From Hepsetus odoe (Eukaryota; Chordata; Actinopteri; Characiformes; Hepsetidae), in assembly GCA_017165825.1 (NCBI GenBank), contig CM029378.1, forward strand, positions 708,475 to 772,474: a stretch of 64,000 nucleotides of DNA, given 5' to 3'. Below the pieces are notes generated by a model, which was given only the letters and a program-made list of their open reading frames with translations, did not search any database and was not told the origin of the DNA. Position 1 is the first letter of the stretch; each line of letters opens with the position of its first letter. Below, piece by piece: positions 1-11,221 of this stretch. The position numbers and the translations under genes were made by a program.

Positions 1-9
1 CCTGTTTTA

Positions 10-127
10 AAGTGAAAGTGACAGTGACTAGTCCATGTGTGTTGGTGAACGTAGCACCCAGCACTCCACAGTGAAACCTACCTTCTGTGTTTTACCCACA
101 CTAGGAGCAGTGATGGGGACGGTACCT
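10..127 (-). repeat. SINE-2 fragment (tRNA-derived SINE, 3' part)
   Basis: Read on the minus strand this matches the body and tail of the SINE repeated elsewhere in the window (for example 24608-24853). It shows the 'gcagtgatggggacggtacc' block and the 'agtgaaagtgac' 3' end. The tRNA-like head is missing. Confidence 0.55.
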
Positions 128-130
128 TGC

Positions 131-1209
131 ATTCTGATATAAACATTACAGAAACAATCCACTTTAAATATCTGGTTTGAAAAGCAAAGAATGCAAACAT
201 TTTTGTAATCCTATTTTTAAAACATACTTAAATATCACATTTATTGTCATACATTTTTTAAACAGTAGCCCTTTATACATTTCAGTGTGTACCTTTTATA
301 TATCCATAATAGTTTTATGACATTATGATAGAAATATTTGTTTGCTGCTGTAGTGACTGGGCTTTCCTTAAAATAAAGTATCCACCCATGTTTTCAGACC
401 CATTCAAGTTTTCCACATTTTATTGTTTCAGACTCAGACTGGATTAAATTAATTTTCTCTCATCAGTCTGCTTCCTGAGCTCACAATGAAAAAGCAAAAG
501 CAGGTTTTTAATTTTGTTTAAATTTAATTTACTGAACACTTGTCTTAGTTCCTCCCAAGGTTTCATCCTCCTGTTTTGGGGAGTTATTCCTGTTTGTCTG
601 CCTCTGCCGCCCTTGCTTTACCCAACTGGGGCTCAGACCTCGCTTTCAAAAGCGCAACATTAAGAAAACTGACTTCTGACCATATGGGACTGAAATATCA
701 CCTTTCAACAAATATTCACCCCCTTTATGATGCTTGTAATGGGAATTTGAGAGTCTGGAACTGATCTTTGTTAGCAGCTGGAGAAATCTGAAAGGCAGAA
801 GAAATAAAAGTTGGACATCTGTCAGTTACCATTTCATTAGTTTTTGGGGACTGGGAAAGATGAAAATACACAAACTCTAGCTGCTATTTTTCTCAGTCTG
901 CTGTAAGAAATTATAGAAATTATATCCAGAGCCACAATAATCACTGGGATCAACTCAGCAAAACATTTTGAAAGAAATTTAAATGTGGCTTAAAGATAAA
1001 ACAGCATCCCAGAAATAAGTACTTTGTTCCATCAGTGAAAAACTGTTGTGGTGGTATCATGGTTGTGATAGATTCCTTCCTGCTTCATGGCCTGGACAAC
1101 TGGCAAACATTTAATGAACAATGAAAGGTTAAGTCCAGCAGAAGAACATCTGGTCATACAACAGTAAGAAGCACAAAAGCAAGTCCACATTTGAAAGGAA
1201 GAGGGGGGG
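131..1209. other. No gene seen; AT-rich intergenic DNA
   Basis: Only short chance reading frames are present. No splice-bounded coding exon or familiar repeat was recognised. Confidence 0.5.

Positions 1210-1238
<29 letters not shown>
1210..1238. repeat. Poly(A) run, 29 bases
   Basis: An uninterrupted run of A directly after a G run. It could be the tail of a retroposed copy, but no body was recognised upstream. Confidence 0.9.
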
Positions 1239-1242
<4 letters not shown>

Positions 1243-1261
1243 TGTTGAAACCTTTAGATGC

Positions 1262-1385
1262 AGGTCAGTCAGTCAGCGGGGTCGCGGGGGAGTGCTGGAG
1301 TCCATCCCAACTCACACAGGGCAAAGGACGGGGGACACACCCTGGACAGGGTGCCAGCCCATCGCAGGGAGAGATGCAGGCCAAA
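1262..1385. repeat. Dispersed repeat, shared with 23590-23708
   Basis: The two copies share long near-identical blocks such as 'ggagtccatcccaactcaca' and 'gacacaccctggacagg'. Similar sequence is common in fish genomes; the parent element was not identified. Confidence 0.7.
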
Positions 1386-1561
1386 GACCTTAAAATGACA
1401 GATTAAACAAAAAAAAGTCTTCCAGTGTGAACCAAACTGCGCAAACAGGAGATCTGCAATTTTACGAAGCACTTGGCCCTTTATTGCCTTTCTAATGTGG
1501 AAATACTTTTTTCACTGCACTGTTTCATATGAGTCTGCATTAAAACACAGCTTTCCAGATT

Positions 1562-1720
1562 TTGGTGGTTGTGATCTGGTGGTGGGATACTCAACTATGC
1601 AACAGTTCAAATCCCACCTACAGCACCAGCACCACTGGATTCCTGAGTAAAACCCTGAACCCCAGGTAGCTCCAGTGAAACTGTTCCTCTACTCAAGGAC
1701 CGTAAATAGTCTTGAAACGA
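1562..1720 (+). repeat. SINE-1, divergent copy
   Basis: It keeps the order of the SINE-1 family: a 'ctggtggtgggatac' head, a B-box-like 'gttcaaatccc', and the 'accactgg...ctgagtaaaaccctgaaccc' body. Heavily mutated and missing the standard 3' tail. Confidence 0.55.
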
Positions 1721-1899
1721 GTGTCTGCTTAAATTCATGAATGGAAATTTAAATTAAATGAGCAAATAATGAAAAATACCCATCAAACATAGCACTGCAG
1801 GTCATGGACATAATGGCATAAATACAGACACACAAGAATCTCAAACTCTTTTTGTGTTAAGTACAATAATAAAATAAAAATTAAAGAACTACAGCTAAG

Positions 1900-3027
1900 C
1901 TAGAAATAAAAGACATGAAAGTCATTGGTTTGAGTGTCTCCACGGGTCATTTTAATGCACTTGTGTGTCTTTAATGTACTGGAGTGTCTGAAGCTCCAGC
2001 TGCACTCTGAGCAGTAATACGGTTTCTCTCCTGTGTGAATCTGCTGGTGTCTCTGGAAGGCACTTCTGTCTCCAAAACCGAGCCCACACTCAGAGCAGCG
2101 GTACGGCTTTTCTCCGGTGTGAACCCGCTGGTGTGTTTGTAAAGTGCTCCTCTGGTTGAAGCTCTTCCCGCACTCGGAGCACTGATACGGTTTCTCTCCG
2201 GTGTGAACGCGTTGATGTCGTTGGAGGGCTCCTCTGTTCCTGAAACTTCTCCGGCACTCAGGGCAGTCATAGGGCTTCTCTCCAGTGTGAATGCGACGGT
2301 GTATCTGGAAAGCACTCTTCTGAGTGAAGCTCTTCCCGCACTCCAAGCACTGATAGGGTTTCTCACCGGTGTGGGTTCGCTTGTGGGTCTCCAGGGTCCC
2401 TTTGTTTCTGAAACTCCGTTCACACTCTGGGCAGAAAAACGGTTTCTCTCCGGTGTGAATGCGCTGGTGGACCTGAAGGGCTCCTCTGTTTCTGAAGCTC
2501 CTCCCGCAGTCGGTGCAGGCGTAGGGCTTTTCTCCAGTGTGAGTTCGCAGGTGTTGTCTGAGGCTGTTCCAACTGTTGAAGCTCTTGCTGCAGTGGGAGC
2601 ACTGATGAGGCTTCTCTCCAGTGTGAATGCGCTGATGTAGCTGGAGGTAACTGCGCTGAGGAAAGCTCTTGCCACACTCTGAACAGCGATATGGCTTATC
2701 TCCAGTGTGAATGTGCTGGTGTCTTTGGAGACTACCCTGTTGATTGAAGCTCCTCCCGCACTTGGTGCAACGAAACGGCTTCTCTCCGGTGTGAACCCGC
2801 TCGTGTGTCTGAAGGGTAGCTTTGGTTCTAAAGCTCTTCCCACAGTCTGAGCAGTGATACGGTTTCTCTCCAGTGTGAACTCGCTGGTGTAGACGGAGAA
2901 CACTCGGTTTGCAAAAACCTTTCCCACATTCTGAACAGCTGTAAGTTCTGTTCCTCGCGGAATCTTTTTCCATTTGACAGAGTGGTTTTTCCAGAGATGC
3001 TTGATGAGTGGTTCCTCTGGTTTCCAT
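1900..3027 (-). CDS. C2H2 zinc-finger protein, 12 fingers (gene 1)
   Basis: A probable nuclear DNA-binding protein of 375 residues. A short N-terminus opening METRG is followed from about residue 30 by eleven canonical C2H2 fingers joined by TGEKP-type linkers, and a twelfth finger in which the second zinc-binding His is replaced (THKC then Ile-Lys). The tail ends TQTNDFHVFYF. No effector domain is visible, so activator or repressor role is unknown. The start is supported by gene 6, whose exon also opens with METRG after its splice acceptor. A candidate first exon lies upstream at 4105-4230. The last two fingers and tail are almost identical at DNA level to genes 2 and 6, implying recent duplication or gene conversion. 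Confidence 0.9.
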   Translation of the reverse strand: METRGTTHQASLEKPLCQMEKDSARNRTYSCSECGKGFCKPSVLRLHQRVHTGEKPYHCSDCGKSFRTKATLQTHERVHTGEKPFRCTKCGRSFNQQGSLQRHQHIHTGDKPYRCSECGKSFPQRSYLQLHQRIHTGEKPHQCSHCSKSFNSWNSLRQHLRTHTGEKPYACTDCGRSFRNRGALQVHQRIHTGEKPFFCPECERSFRNKGTLETHKRTHTGEKPYQCLECGKSFTQKSAFQIHRRIHTGEKPYDCPECRRSFRNRGALQRHQRVHTGEKPYQCSECGKSFNQRSTLQTHQRVHTGEKPYRCSECGLGFGDRSAFQRHQQIHTGEKPYYCSECSWSFRHSSTLKTHKCIKMTRGDTQTNDFHVFYF

Positions 3028-3177
3028 TGAATCTCTCTAAATTTCAGCAAGGGTTATGTGCTCTTCTGATGGACACTATTAAGTTTTTTGCTGAATTAAA
3101 CTTTAAAGTTGGTTGGAAACTCGTATCAGTAACTGAAGATGCCACGGAACAAAGAATCAACCATTTCTGCAGGGGAG

Positions 3178-3200
3178 AAAAAAAAAAAAAAAAAAAAAAA
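3178..3200. repeat. Poly(A) run, 23 bases
   Basis: A homopolymer in the probable intron of gene 1, just before a SINE-1 copy. Confidence 0.9.
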
Positions 3201-3230
3201 GACAAATTAGTAAATAAGAAGGGAAGAAAG

Positions 3231-3432
3231 TTACATTTATATTTGCGGCATTTAGCAGACACACTTATCCAGAGTGTCTCCATGTCCTGAGTACAGGGAC
3301 AGTCCCCCCTGGAGACACTCAGGGTTCAGGGTCTCAGGGACCCAGTGGTGGTAGTGCTGGAGGTGGGATTTGAACCTGGGAACGCTTGAGCCACAGGTCC
3401 ATAGACAAGTACCACCACTAGACCACCAACAC
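3231..3432 (-). repeat. SINE-1, nearly full length
   Basis: On the minus strand it has a tRNA-like head ending near 3432 with A-box-like 'tctagtggt', a B-box-like 'ggttcaaatccc', the 'ccaccactgggtccctgag' body and the 'taaatgccgcaaat' 3' end. It lies in the probable intron of gene 1. Confidence 0.85.
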
Positions 3433-4080
3433 CCACAAGTTATTGACCCAGAGTCATAGATTAGACTGAGTTTAAAGCCTTTAAGTATAAACTCTGAATT
3501 TGACAGGCTGGACTAATAGTTGCTGTTTAATAAACCCATATTTAGTAAATGTGTTAATTTGGGTTTGATGGTCCAGAATAACCAGGTTATGCGGTTTCTT
3601 TCAGCAGGTTTTTGTGGGTAATTAATGGATTAGAAATAATAAAAATACTTTTACTCTTTGTATAAATACAATAAACTACTGTTTAACACAAACCTTCAGA
3701 TTCCTTTAGATAAAAACTACGTGTGTATAAAAAAAGTAAAGTAAACATCAAAACACAAATTACTTACAATTTTGACACAAACAGAAAAGAGATGTAAAAT
3801 AAATGTTGATCTTTGGAGAAATCCACACGTTAAAGAATCATTCAAGCGGAGTCACACTAACGTTCTTCTCTCCGGTGAAGAGAAACAGAAGGACTCTAAT
3901 AAAGCTGAACAGGTTTATAGAACAGAGGCAGCTTAGAGGAGAAAAGTACAAACATGGAGGAACCAAAAAAGTTAAAAACTGGAAGTCAGATCATTTCTTT
4001 AACTTTTAACACCAAGAACAGGAGAACACAATACAGTCCCACGGGAGAACCCCATACGGTTCCTCTGATGGGCTGTAGGA
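3433..4080. other. Intronic DNA, no feature seen
   Basis: AT-rich DNA between the SINE and the candidate first exon of gene 1. No coding exon or known repeat was recognised. Confidence 0.45.
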
Positions 4081-4104
4081 CCACAGCGGAGAACATCTGC
4101 TCAC

Positions 4105-4230
4105 CCTCAGTCCTGCAGCTCCTCGACGATCTGCGGGAAAACAGTCTGAACAGATCAGAACGGGACTTGAGCTTCTTCTGTGTTGTTTGATTTGAATCCT
4201 CGCAGACTGTTCGCCCCCTGCTGGACACTC
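4105..4230 (-). other. Candidate 5' non-coding exon of gene 1
   Basis: On the minus strand 'gaggagctgcagg' is followed by a GT donor (GTGAGC) at 4104-4103. The same arrangement, with 'agctgcagg' just before GGTGAGCAG, occurs 5' of genes 5 and 6. No ATG fits the coding exon. The transcription start is not visible, so the upstream limit is a guess. A CTCF-like 'cgccccctgctgg' lies at 4212-4224. Confidence 0.5.
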
Positions 4231-4402
4231 ACTGAACCAGCTTTACTGAACCTTCGACCCTCGAGTTCCATTCAGTCCTGCTCTGATTCACACACGTTCT
4301 CACACACTGCTCACATGAGTGTGTTTCTCTTCAACAGGGAATTATTATCATTAAAAATCAAGATCAGAACACACACAACGAGCTTATACAGTTACATTTA
4401 CA

Positions 4403-4611
4403 TGGTGGTTAGGGAGTTTGGCCACAGGATTGGAAGATTGTGGGTTCAAACCCCTTACAAGCAGGCTGCCCTGAGGTACCCTTGATCAAGGTACTGTTTC
4501 CATCACTGCTCTCCAGGTGCTTTCATAGCTGCCCCCTGCTGCATGGGTTAAATGCAGAGGTCCAATTTCACTGTGTGTTCTCACAATGACAAGAATAGTC
4601 ACAGTTAATTA
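4403..4611 (+). repeat. SINE-2, nearly full length
   Basis: A tRNA-like head 'ggtggttagg' with B-box-like 'gggttcaaacc', then 'ctgaggtacccttgatcaagg', 'gctgccccctgctgcatggg' and a tail ending 'caatgacaagaatagtcac'. It shares this order with at least ten other copies here. Confidence 0.85.
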
Positions 4612-5045
4612 ATTAATATATATTATGTAGTTTTATTATAGAATTGTATATTTTTTTATATCATTTTTAAATATATGTAATTTTAACTTATTTTATTTAT
4701 GTAAAAATAGGTATTTATAAAAGTGTATTTTGGGTTTTCTGTGTCAATTTTGTGGTTTCAGGATTTTCACATGTAAATAGGCACATTCAAAGGTGAGCTC
4801 AGGTACTTCCTGTTTCTACTGATCTTCCTTCAGAAGTTTCTACAACTTGATTGGAGTCCAGCTGTGTTAAGTTCAGTTGATTGGACATGATTTGGAAAGG
4901 CATTCCCCTTTCTATATACGGTCCAATAGTTTATACTGCATGTCAGAGCACAAAACAGGTCAAGCCAAGTCTGTAGAGCTCAGCATTGAAGGTCCCAGTT
5001 GAAGTACTGTGACTTCAGCAGAACTCAACCGGCACTTTAATTAGC
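4612..5045. other. AT-rich DNA, no feature seen
   Basis: Strongly AT-rich, without a supported gene. The last 100 bases before 5050 may already belong to the L2 element that follows. Confidence 0.4.
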
Positions 5046-5870
5046 TCCTCAGTGATATTAGGGATTGGATGAATAACAACTTCCTCTCACTAAACCCCGA
5101 AAAAACTGAGCTGCTCTTGTTTTGTAGTAGCGATGTAGACAGGGCCAACTTCATTTCGCATATCCGGGATGCAGGGTTGAAGTGTTCAGTTAGTACTCTG
5201 GCACGTAACCTTGGTGTTATTTTTGATTCAGATCTTTCATTTAATCCCCGTGTTAATGCAGTAGTGAAGACATGCTTCCTGCACCTTCGGAACATTGACA
5301 AACTACGGCGCTTTCTATCAATGGAAGACACGGCGAAAGTAGTACATGCATTTGTATGCAGTAGATTAGATTACTGTAGTGCCCTACTTTCTGGAAGCTC
5401 TCAGGGCACATTAAGCACCTACAGCGCATTCAGAACACAGCCGCTAGGATTGTTAGCAGGAGCAGGAAGTACGACCACATCACTCCCATACTCTCCTCGC
5501 TTCACTGGCTTCCTGTTAGGTACAGGGCTGACTTCAAGGTCCTCCTCTTAACCTACAAGGCACTTAAAGGTCTTGCCCCAATATACCTAACCGAACTGCT
5601 TAATGCCTACACACCTAACCGCCCACTTAGATCCCAGAATAAAGATCTCCTAATTGTCCCTCATAAATAAATGTATAGGAGCACGAGCTTTCAGTTCCAG
5701 GGCCCCTAGATTGTGGAACAGCTTGCCTGCTTCTGTACGGGATGCCGAATCAGTCTCAGTCTTTAAATCACGGCTGAAGATTTACTTCTTTAGTTTATCT
5801 TACCCACACCAATCACCATAGTGCACCATTACTAATGTCGCTGGTGCTGCTGTACATGCCATCGCACTGT
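5046..5870 (+). mobile_element. L2-type LINE, 3' fragment with reverse-transcriptase C-terminus
   Basis: The translation at 5069-5551 carries the L2 order NPEKTELLLF, RNLGVIFDSDLSF and SRLDYCSALLSG, which lie C-terminal to the catalytic palm. A frame change near 5420 and a stop near 5550 end the frame; further L2-like coding sequence follows in other frames to about 5790 (a stretch ending near the 'ctgtcactactgga' 3' region). 5'-truncated and dead. Confidence 0.8.
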
Positions 5871-5934
5871 TGTTTCATTTCTGTGTCTGTCACTACTGGA
5901 TCCTGCTCATTACTGACCCCCTCATTCCATTTCT

Positions 5935-6055
5935 CTCCCCACATGTCCGGGGGAATCAGTGTTTTTGCATCATGTAGTGTGAGTGAGCTTCTGAGTTTAG
6001 CAATGTATCTAAGGAAGGCTATTTTAGTAATATTGAAACTGGTTGAAGATGGATT
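5935..6055 (-). mobile_element. Second L2-type fragment, antisense
   Basis: 'tcagtgtttttgcatcatgtag' and 'aaggctattttagtaatattga' match, with changes, the antisense L2 block at 44245-44610. This gives two oppositely oriented L2 pieces side by side. Confidence 0.55.
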
Positions 6056-6196
6056 CAGTGCTTACCAGATGTAATGTTGAATATGCATATTTTACCAGGG
6101 GCAAAATGGTTGTCCCCTTTTGATATTTTTTATGGAAGAACATATAGAATGCCCAAGTTAAAATCCTTTGTATAACAAGAAGCCATGGAAGCCATA

Positions 6197-6490
6197 AACC
6201 ATCCCTTTTACTTTCACTGGTCACTCTTCTCCACCCATTCCAATCTGCCTGCACTCCCTTCTTCTCCTCTCTTCCACACTCGCCGTTACTCTGAACTGTC
6301 CACCCTGAGTATTTAAACTCCTCCACCTTCTCTTCCTCTACTCCCTCAATCCTAACCACTCCACTGTCCTCACTTTCATTCCCATTCATGGATTCTGTCT
6401 TTGTCTTATTTCATTCCTCTCCTCTCTAGAAGAATCTCTCCAGTTTCTGCTCCCTACTCTCACTACAGATCACAATATCATCAGCAACCA
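6197..6490 (-). mobile_element. RTE-clade LINE fragment
   Basis: On the minus strand it corresponds to the RTE copy around 22510-22810. The block encoding ADDIVIC sits at its upper end and the region encoding the YLGSTVQ-like block and VQAGWNGWRRV at its lower end. Frameshifts and deletions make it non-functional. Its end meets the AT minisatellite at the ADD motif. Confidence 0.75.
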
Positions 6491-7338
6491 TATATATATA
6501 TATAGAGTAGTTTATACAGTATATAGTGTATATAGAGACAGTTTATATAGTATATAGTGTATATAGTACAGTTTATATAGTATATAGTGTATATAGTACA
6601 GTTTATATAGTATATAGTGTATTTAGAGCAGTTTATACAGTATATAGTGTATATAGACAGTTTATATAGTATATAGTGTATGTAGAGACAGTTTATATAG
6701 TATATAGTGTATATAGAGCAGTTTATACAGTATATAGTGTATATAGAGACAGTTTATATAGTATATAGTGTATATAGTACAGTTTATACAGTATATAGTG
6801 TATATAGAGACAGTTTATATAGTATATAGTGTATGTAGAGACAGTCTATATAGTATATAGTGTATATAGAGCAGTTTATACAGTATATAGTGTATATAGA
6901 GACAGTTTATATAGTATATAGTGTATATAGAGCAGTTTATACAGTATATAGTGTATATAGAGACAGTTTATATAGTATATAGTGTATATAAAGCAGTTTA
7001 TACAGTATATAGTGTATATAGAGACAGTTTATATAGTATATAGTGTATATAGTACAGTGTATATAGTATATGGTGTATATAGAGACAGTTTATGTAGTAG
7101 TGTATATAGTACAGTTTATTTAGTATATAGTGTATATAGAGACAGTGTATATAGTAGTGTATATAATAGTTTATATAGTATATAGCGTATAAAGTACAGT
7201 TTATATAGTATATAGTGTATATAGTACAGTTTATATAGTATATAGTGTATATAGAGACAGTCTATATAGTGTATAGTATATATAGAGACAGTCTATATAG
7301 TATATAGTGTATATAGAGACAGTGTATATAGTGTATAT
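6488..7338. repeat. AT-rich minisatellite, about 850 bp
   Basis: A run of variants of 'gtatatagtgtatatagaga' and 'cagtttatatagtatatag', with repeat lengths in the 30-65 base range. Smaller related runs reappear at 8870-9000. Chance reading frames inside it are rich in Tyr and Val because the unit is. Confidence 0.95.
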
Positions 7339-8790
7339 GCAACTTACAGTGACTCCGTCAACCTGGAGGAGTACACAGCTTCAGTGACTGGCTGCATCAG
7401 CAAGTGCATTGAGGATGTTACTGTCTCCAAGTTCGTCATATCACGACCCAACCAGAAGCCATGGATGACTGTGGAGGTGCGCAAACTCCTGAGAACCCGG
7501 GACAAGACCTTCAAGTCAGGGGACGAGGCCGCCCTAAGAACAGCGAGGGTGAACCTGTCTCGGGCCATCAGAGCGGCGAAACGAGCTCACGCAGAGAGAA
7601 TCCATGGCCACTTCAGAAACACCAGTGACACACGGTGCATGTGGCAGGGCATCCAGGCCCTCACCAACTACAGGACATCTCCACCTGCCTGTAACGGTGA
7701 ATCCTCCCTCCCAGATGCGCTGAACCGCTTCTACGCACAGTTTTATGCGGTGAACAACACGATAATGAGGAAGACCACCCCCCCTCTGAATGACCAGGTT
7801 CTCTGTCTGACTATGGCCGAGGTGAGAAGATCTCTACTGAGAGTCAACCCATGGAAAGCTGCTGGTCCAGACAACATTCAAGGTTGTGTGCTCTCGTGGA
7901 GACGAGGCGGCTTACAGAGAGGAGATAGTACAGCTGTTAGTTGATAGTTACACCGTTTACTCACAACGCTGCTCCGTTACACCGTTTACTCACAACTCTG
8001 CTCCGTTACACCGTTTACTCACAACTCTGCTCCGTTACACCGTTTACTCACAACGCTGCTCCGTTACACCGTTTACTCACAACGCTGCTCCGTTACACCG
8101 TTTACTGACAACTCTGCTCCGTTACACCGTTTACTCACAATTCGGCTCCGTTACACCGTTTACTGACAACTCTGCTCCGTTACACCGTTTACTCACAACG
8201 CTGCTCCGTTACACCGTTTACTCACAACTTTGCTCCGTTACACCGTTTACTCACAGTTCGGCATCGTTACACCGTTTACTCACAACTCTGCTCCGTTACA
8301 CCGTTTACTCACAACTCTGCTCTGTTACACCGTTTACTCACAGTTCGGCATCGTTACACCGTTTACTCACAACTCTGCTCCGTTACACCATTTACTCACA
8401 ACGCTGCTCCGTTACACCGTTTACTCACAGTTCGGCTCCGTTACACCGTTTACTTACAACTCTGCTCCGTTACACCGTGTACTGACAACGCTGCTCCGTT
8501 ACACCGTTTACTGACAACTCTGCTCTGTTACACCGTTTACTCATAACGCTGTCAGCTACACTGTTACACCTGGGCTGCTTTGTTCTGTAACACTGCGGCC
8601 CTCTTACAGATGAAAGTACTGTCTATTGTACTGTCTGTTGTCTGCACTTGTTGCCTTGTCTTATGTTGTGTCTTATGTTGTCTTGTGTCCTGTGTGCAGC
8701 ACCAGGGTCCTGGAGGAACGTTATTTCATTTCACTATGTACTGTGTATGTGGCTGAAATGACAATAAAAGCCTACTTGACTTGACTACTT
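7339..8790 (+). mobile_element. LINE-A (CR1/L2/Rex1-group) copy with large internal deletion
   Basis: 7384-7890 encodes a region just before the reverse transcriptase: KPWMTVEVRKLL, SGDEAALRTAR, MWQGIQALTNYRTSPP, and a final KAAGPDNIQG at the start of the polymerase. The rest of the polymerase is missing; the sequence jumps to a stretch resembling GDEAAYREE. A 29-bp minisatellite then follows. The 3' end at 8566-8790 ('caccagggtcctggaggaac', 'acttgacttgac') matches copies at 29185-29466 and 38540-41640, which proves the link. Confidence 0.8.
7947..8548. repeat. 29-bp minisatellite, about 20 units
   Basis: The unit contains 'gctccgttacaccgtttact' and repeats every 29 bases (for example 7981 and 8010). 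Variants differ at 'aactct', 'aacgct' and 'agttcg'. As 29 is not a multiple of three and the unit has few stops, an apparent reading frame of about 200 codons runs through it with a 29-residue period. Confidence 0.95.
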
Positions 8791-9620
8791 ATATATATTT
8801 AAGGATGATTTTGAGACAATAAATATATAGTATTAAATAAATATTTATATAGTAGTTTAAAACTGTATATATTGTATATAGAGACAGTTTATATAGTAAA
8901 TAGTGTATATAGTAGTTTATATAGTATATATTTTATATAGTAGTTTAAAAAGTATATTTTATATAGTAGTTTAAAAAGTGTATATAGTGTATAAAGGAGT
9001 TTATATTATACTAAGTGACTTCAGAATAAACATAGTAGCTTATTTGACATCTACATAATTTGCATTCTATATAATTATTTGTATTTATATTTATTGTTTT
9101 TTGTGTTTACTTGTTGATCTGCCAGTCTCTCTGTGCAGTTGTTACATTAGCAGTTTCCCTTTGGATGAGAAAAGTTATTGATTTTGAAATTCTGAAATAA
9201 CTTTGACAACCGAGTTCTTGAGTTGCAGTGACCTTTAACCCTCTGGCAAAGCAAGAATGAGGACATAATTTCTTTTCTTTTTTTTTTCACAGTGCAGCTG
9301 CTATTCATCATGTTAATCTTTAATGTATGTCCATTTAACTTATTTAACAACCTATTTGTTTAATCTTTCTGCCTTTTCAGTATAAATTGCTGCATTTGCT
9401 GCTGTTTGCGTCGCTTTATTTTCATTTCTTTTGTTGCAAGTAATCCACAAACAGAACAGATCCATGAAATTGAGTGCAGTCAAATCTTCTGACCAGCATG
9501 TAAAGACAGATTCAGTCCTAGTGTGCCATAATCCACACCCACAAGTCTTTTCCATCTTGATAGATTAAATTTGAGAGAATTTTTGGGGATATAGCTTCAA
9601 AAAGAAATCCACCAAGAAAA
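8791..9620. other. AT-rich DNA with degenerate minisatellite relics
   Basis: 8860-9010 contains scattered 'tatatagtagttta' units related to the 6.5-kb minisatellite. No gene is visible beyond that. Confidence 0.5.
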
Positions 9621-11085
9621 TACACTGCTCAAAAAAATGAAAGGAAAGTTTTGAAAACACATCAGATCTCAATTGTAAAAAGAATCCTGCTGGATCTCTA
9701 TACTGGTATGGAATGGGTGATGAAAATGAAGATCATCATTTGATGAAAATGAAGATCAACCTACAGAGGGCTTCATTCAAATTCACCAAGAAATTTAAAC
9801 TGAAAAACTGATGCGGCTGCGAGTCCAATGAAATGTCATTGCAGCAACTCAAAATAGTGCTCAGTAATTTGTATGGACCCCACGAGCTTGTATGTATGCC
9901 TGGCTCCTTATGAGATGGCGGATGGTGTCCTGGGGTATCTCCTGCCAGATCCTGACCACAGAATCACTGAGCTCCTGGACAGTCTGAGGTGAAACCTGGC
10001 GGCATCAGATGAACCTAAACATGACGTCCCAGAGATGTTCTACTGGATTTAGGTCAGGTGAGCATGGAGGTCAGTCAATGGTATCACTTCCTTCATCCTC
10101 CAGGAACTGCCTGCAGACTCTTGCCACACGAGGCCAGGCATTACCATCACCAGGAGGAACCCAGGACCCACTGCACCAGTGAAGGGTCTAACAATGGGTC
10201 TAAGGATTTAATCCTAATATACAATGGCAGTCAGGGTGCCATCTTTTATCCTGTACAGGTCTGTTCGTCCCTCCATGGACATGCCTCCCCAGACTAACAC
10301 TGACCCTCCACCAAACCCATCATCCTGAACAATGTTGCAGCATAACGTTCACCGTGGCTTCTCCAGACCTTTTCACGTCTGTCACATGAGCTCAGACTGA
10401 ACCTGCTCTCATCTGTGAAAAGCACAAGGCTCCAGTGCCGGACCGGGCAGTGTGCACGGGGCCCACTAGAGGATGTCGGCCCCTCAGGTCACCCTCATGA
10501 AGTCTGTTTCTAATGCTTTGGTCAGAGATATTCATGCCTGTGGCCTGCTGGAGGTCACTTTGTAGGGTTTGGTAGTACACATCCTGTTCCTCCTTGCACA
10601 AAGGAGCAGATACTGGTCCTGTTTATTGGTTAAGGACCTCCGACGGCCCTGTCCAGCTCTCCTAGAGGAACTGCCTGTCTCCTGAAATCTCCTCCATGCT
10701 CTTGAGACTGTGCTGGGAGACTTAGCAAACCTTCTGGCAATGGCACGTATTGATGTGCCATCCTGATGGAGTTGGACTGCCTGTGCACCCTCTGTAGGGT
10801 CCAACTATCTCCTCATGCTACCAGTAGTGACATTGTCCTGAGTAAAAACCACTGAAAAGCAGCCAAAAAAAGATGAGTAGGGAAAAAAAATGTCTGTGTC
10901 CTCAACCTGCGTTTGGGATCGTCTTATTGTTGCCCCTTTAGTGCACCTGTTGTTAATTTCATCAACACCAAAACAGTTAACACTGATTAACAACCTCCTC
11001 TGATACTGAACTGACCAGATCAACACCCCACAAGTTTAACTAACTTCATACTAAACTCTCATTAAAAAGGGTTTGGAGCAGTGTA
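9621..11085 (-). mobile_element. Tc1-like DNA transposon, about 1.46 kb, degraded
   Basis: The left end 'tacactgctcaaa' (9621) and right end 'tttggagcagtgta' (to 11085) are inverted repeats with TA at each outer edge, as expected for Tc1/mariner integration. The minus strand encodes transposase remains: a helix-turn-helix N-terminus at 10804-10540 (GTSIRAIARRFAKSPSTVSR) and further down a DDE-region stretch similar to DRRERVWRRHGERYAAT. Frameshifts break it. The length is normal for a complete element, so it decayed in place. Confidence 0.85.
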
Positions 11086-11221
11086 TAAGAACATTCCTAA
11101 ATATTACTATGATCAAGTGAAGAGTTTCAAAAGAAACAAAAATAAAGAAAATAAAATTGCCAATGCGGAAAACAATCCAGATTTTCCAATGAGCATATAG
11201 ATTATGAAACACGAATGCATA

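Noticed and set aside
2203..2640. Plus-strand frames antisense to zinc-finger exons (also near 32800 and 36414)
   Set aside because: Produced by the complement of the repeated finger unit; no family similarity and no splice context.
1971..3050. Second long reading frame overlapping gene 1 in another frame (and similar ones in every zinc-finger exon)
   Set aside because: The regular 84-base finger unit keeps alternative frames open. The translations lack any zinc-finger or other motif and are shadows of the real arrays.
7886..8485. 199-codon repetitive frame
   Set aside because: Explained entirely by the 29-bp minisatellite; no promoter, start context or conservation visible.
7947..8548. CRISPR-like look of evenly spaced repeats
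   Set aside because: The repeat is a direct head-to-tail unit without unique spacers, in a eukaryotic genome.
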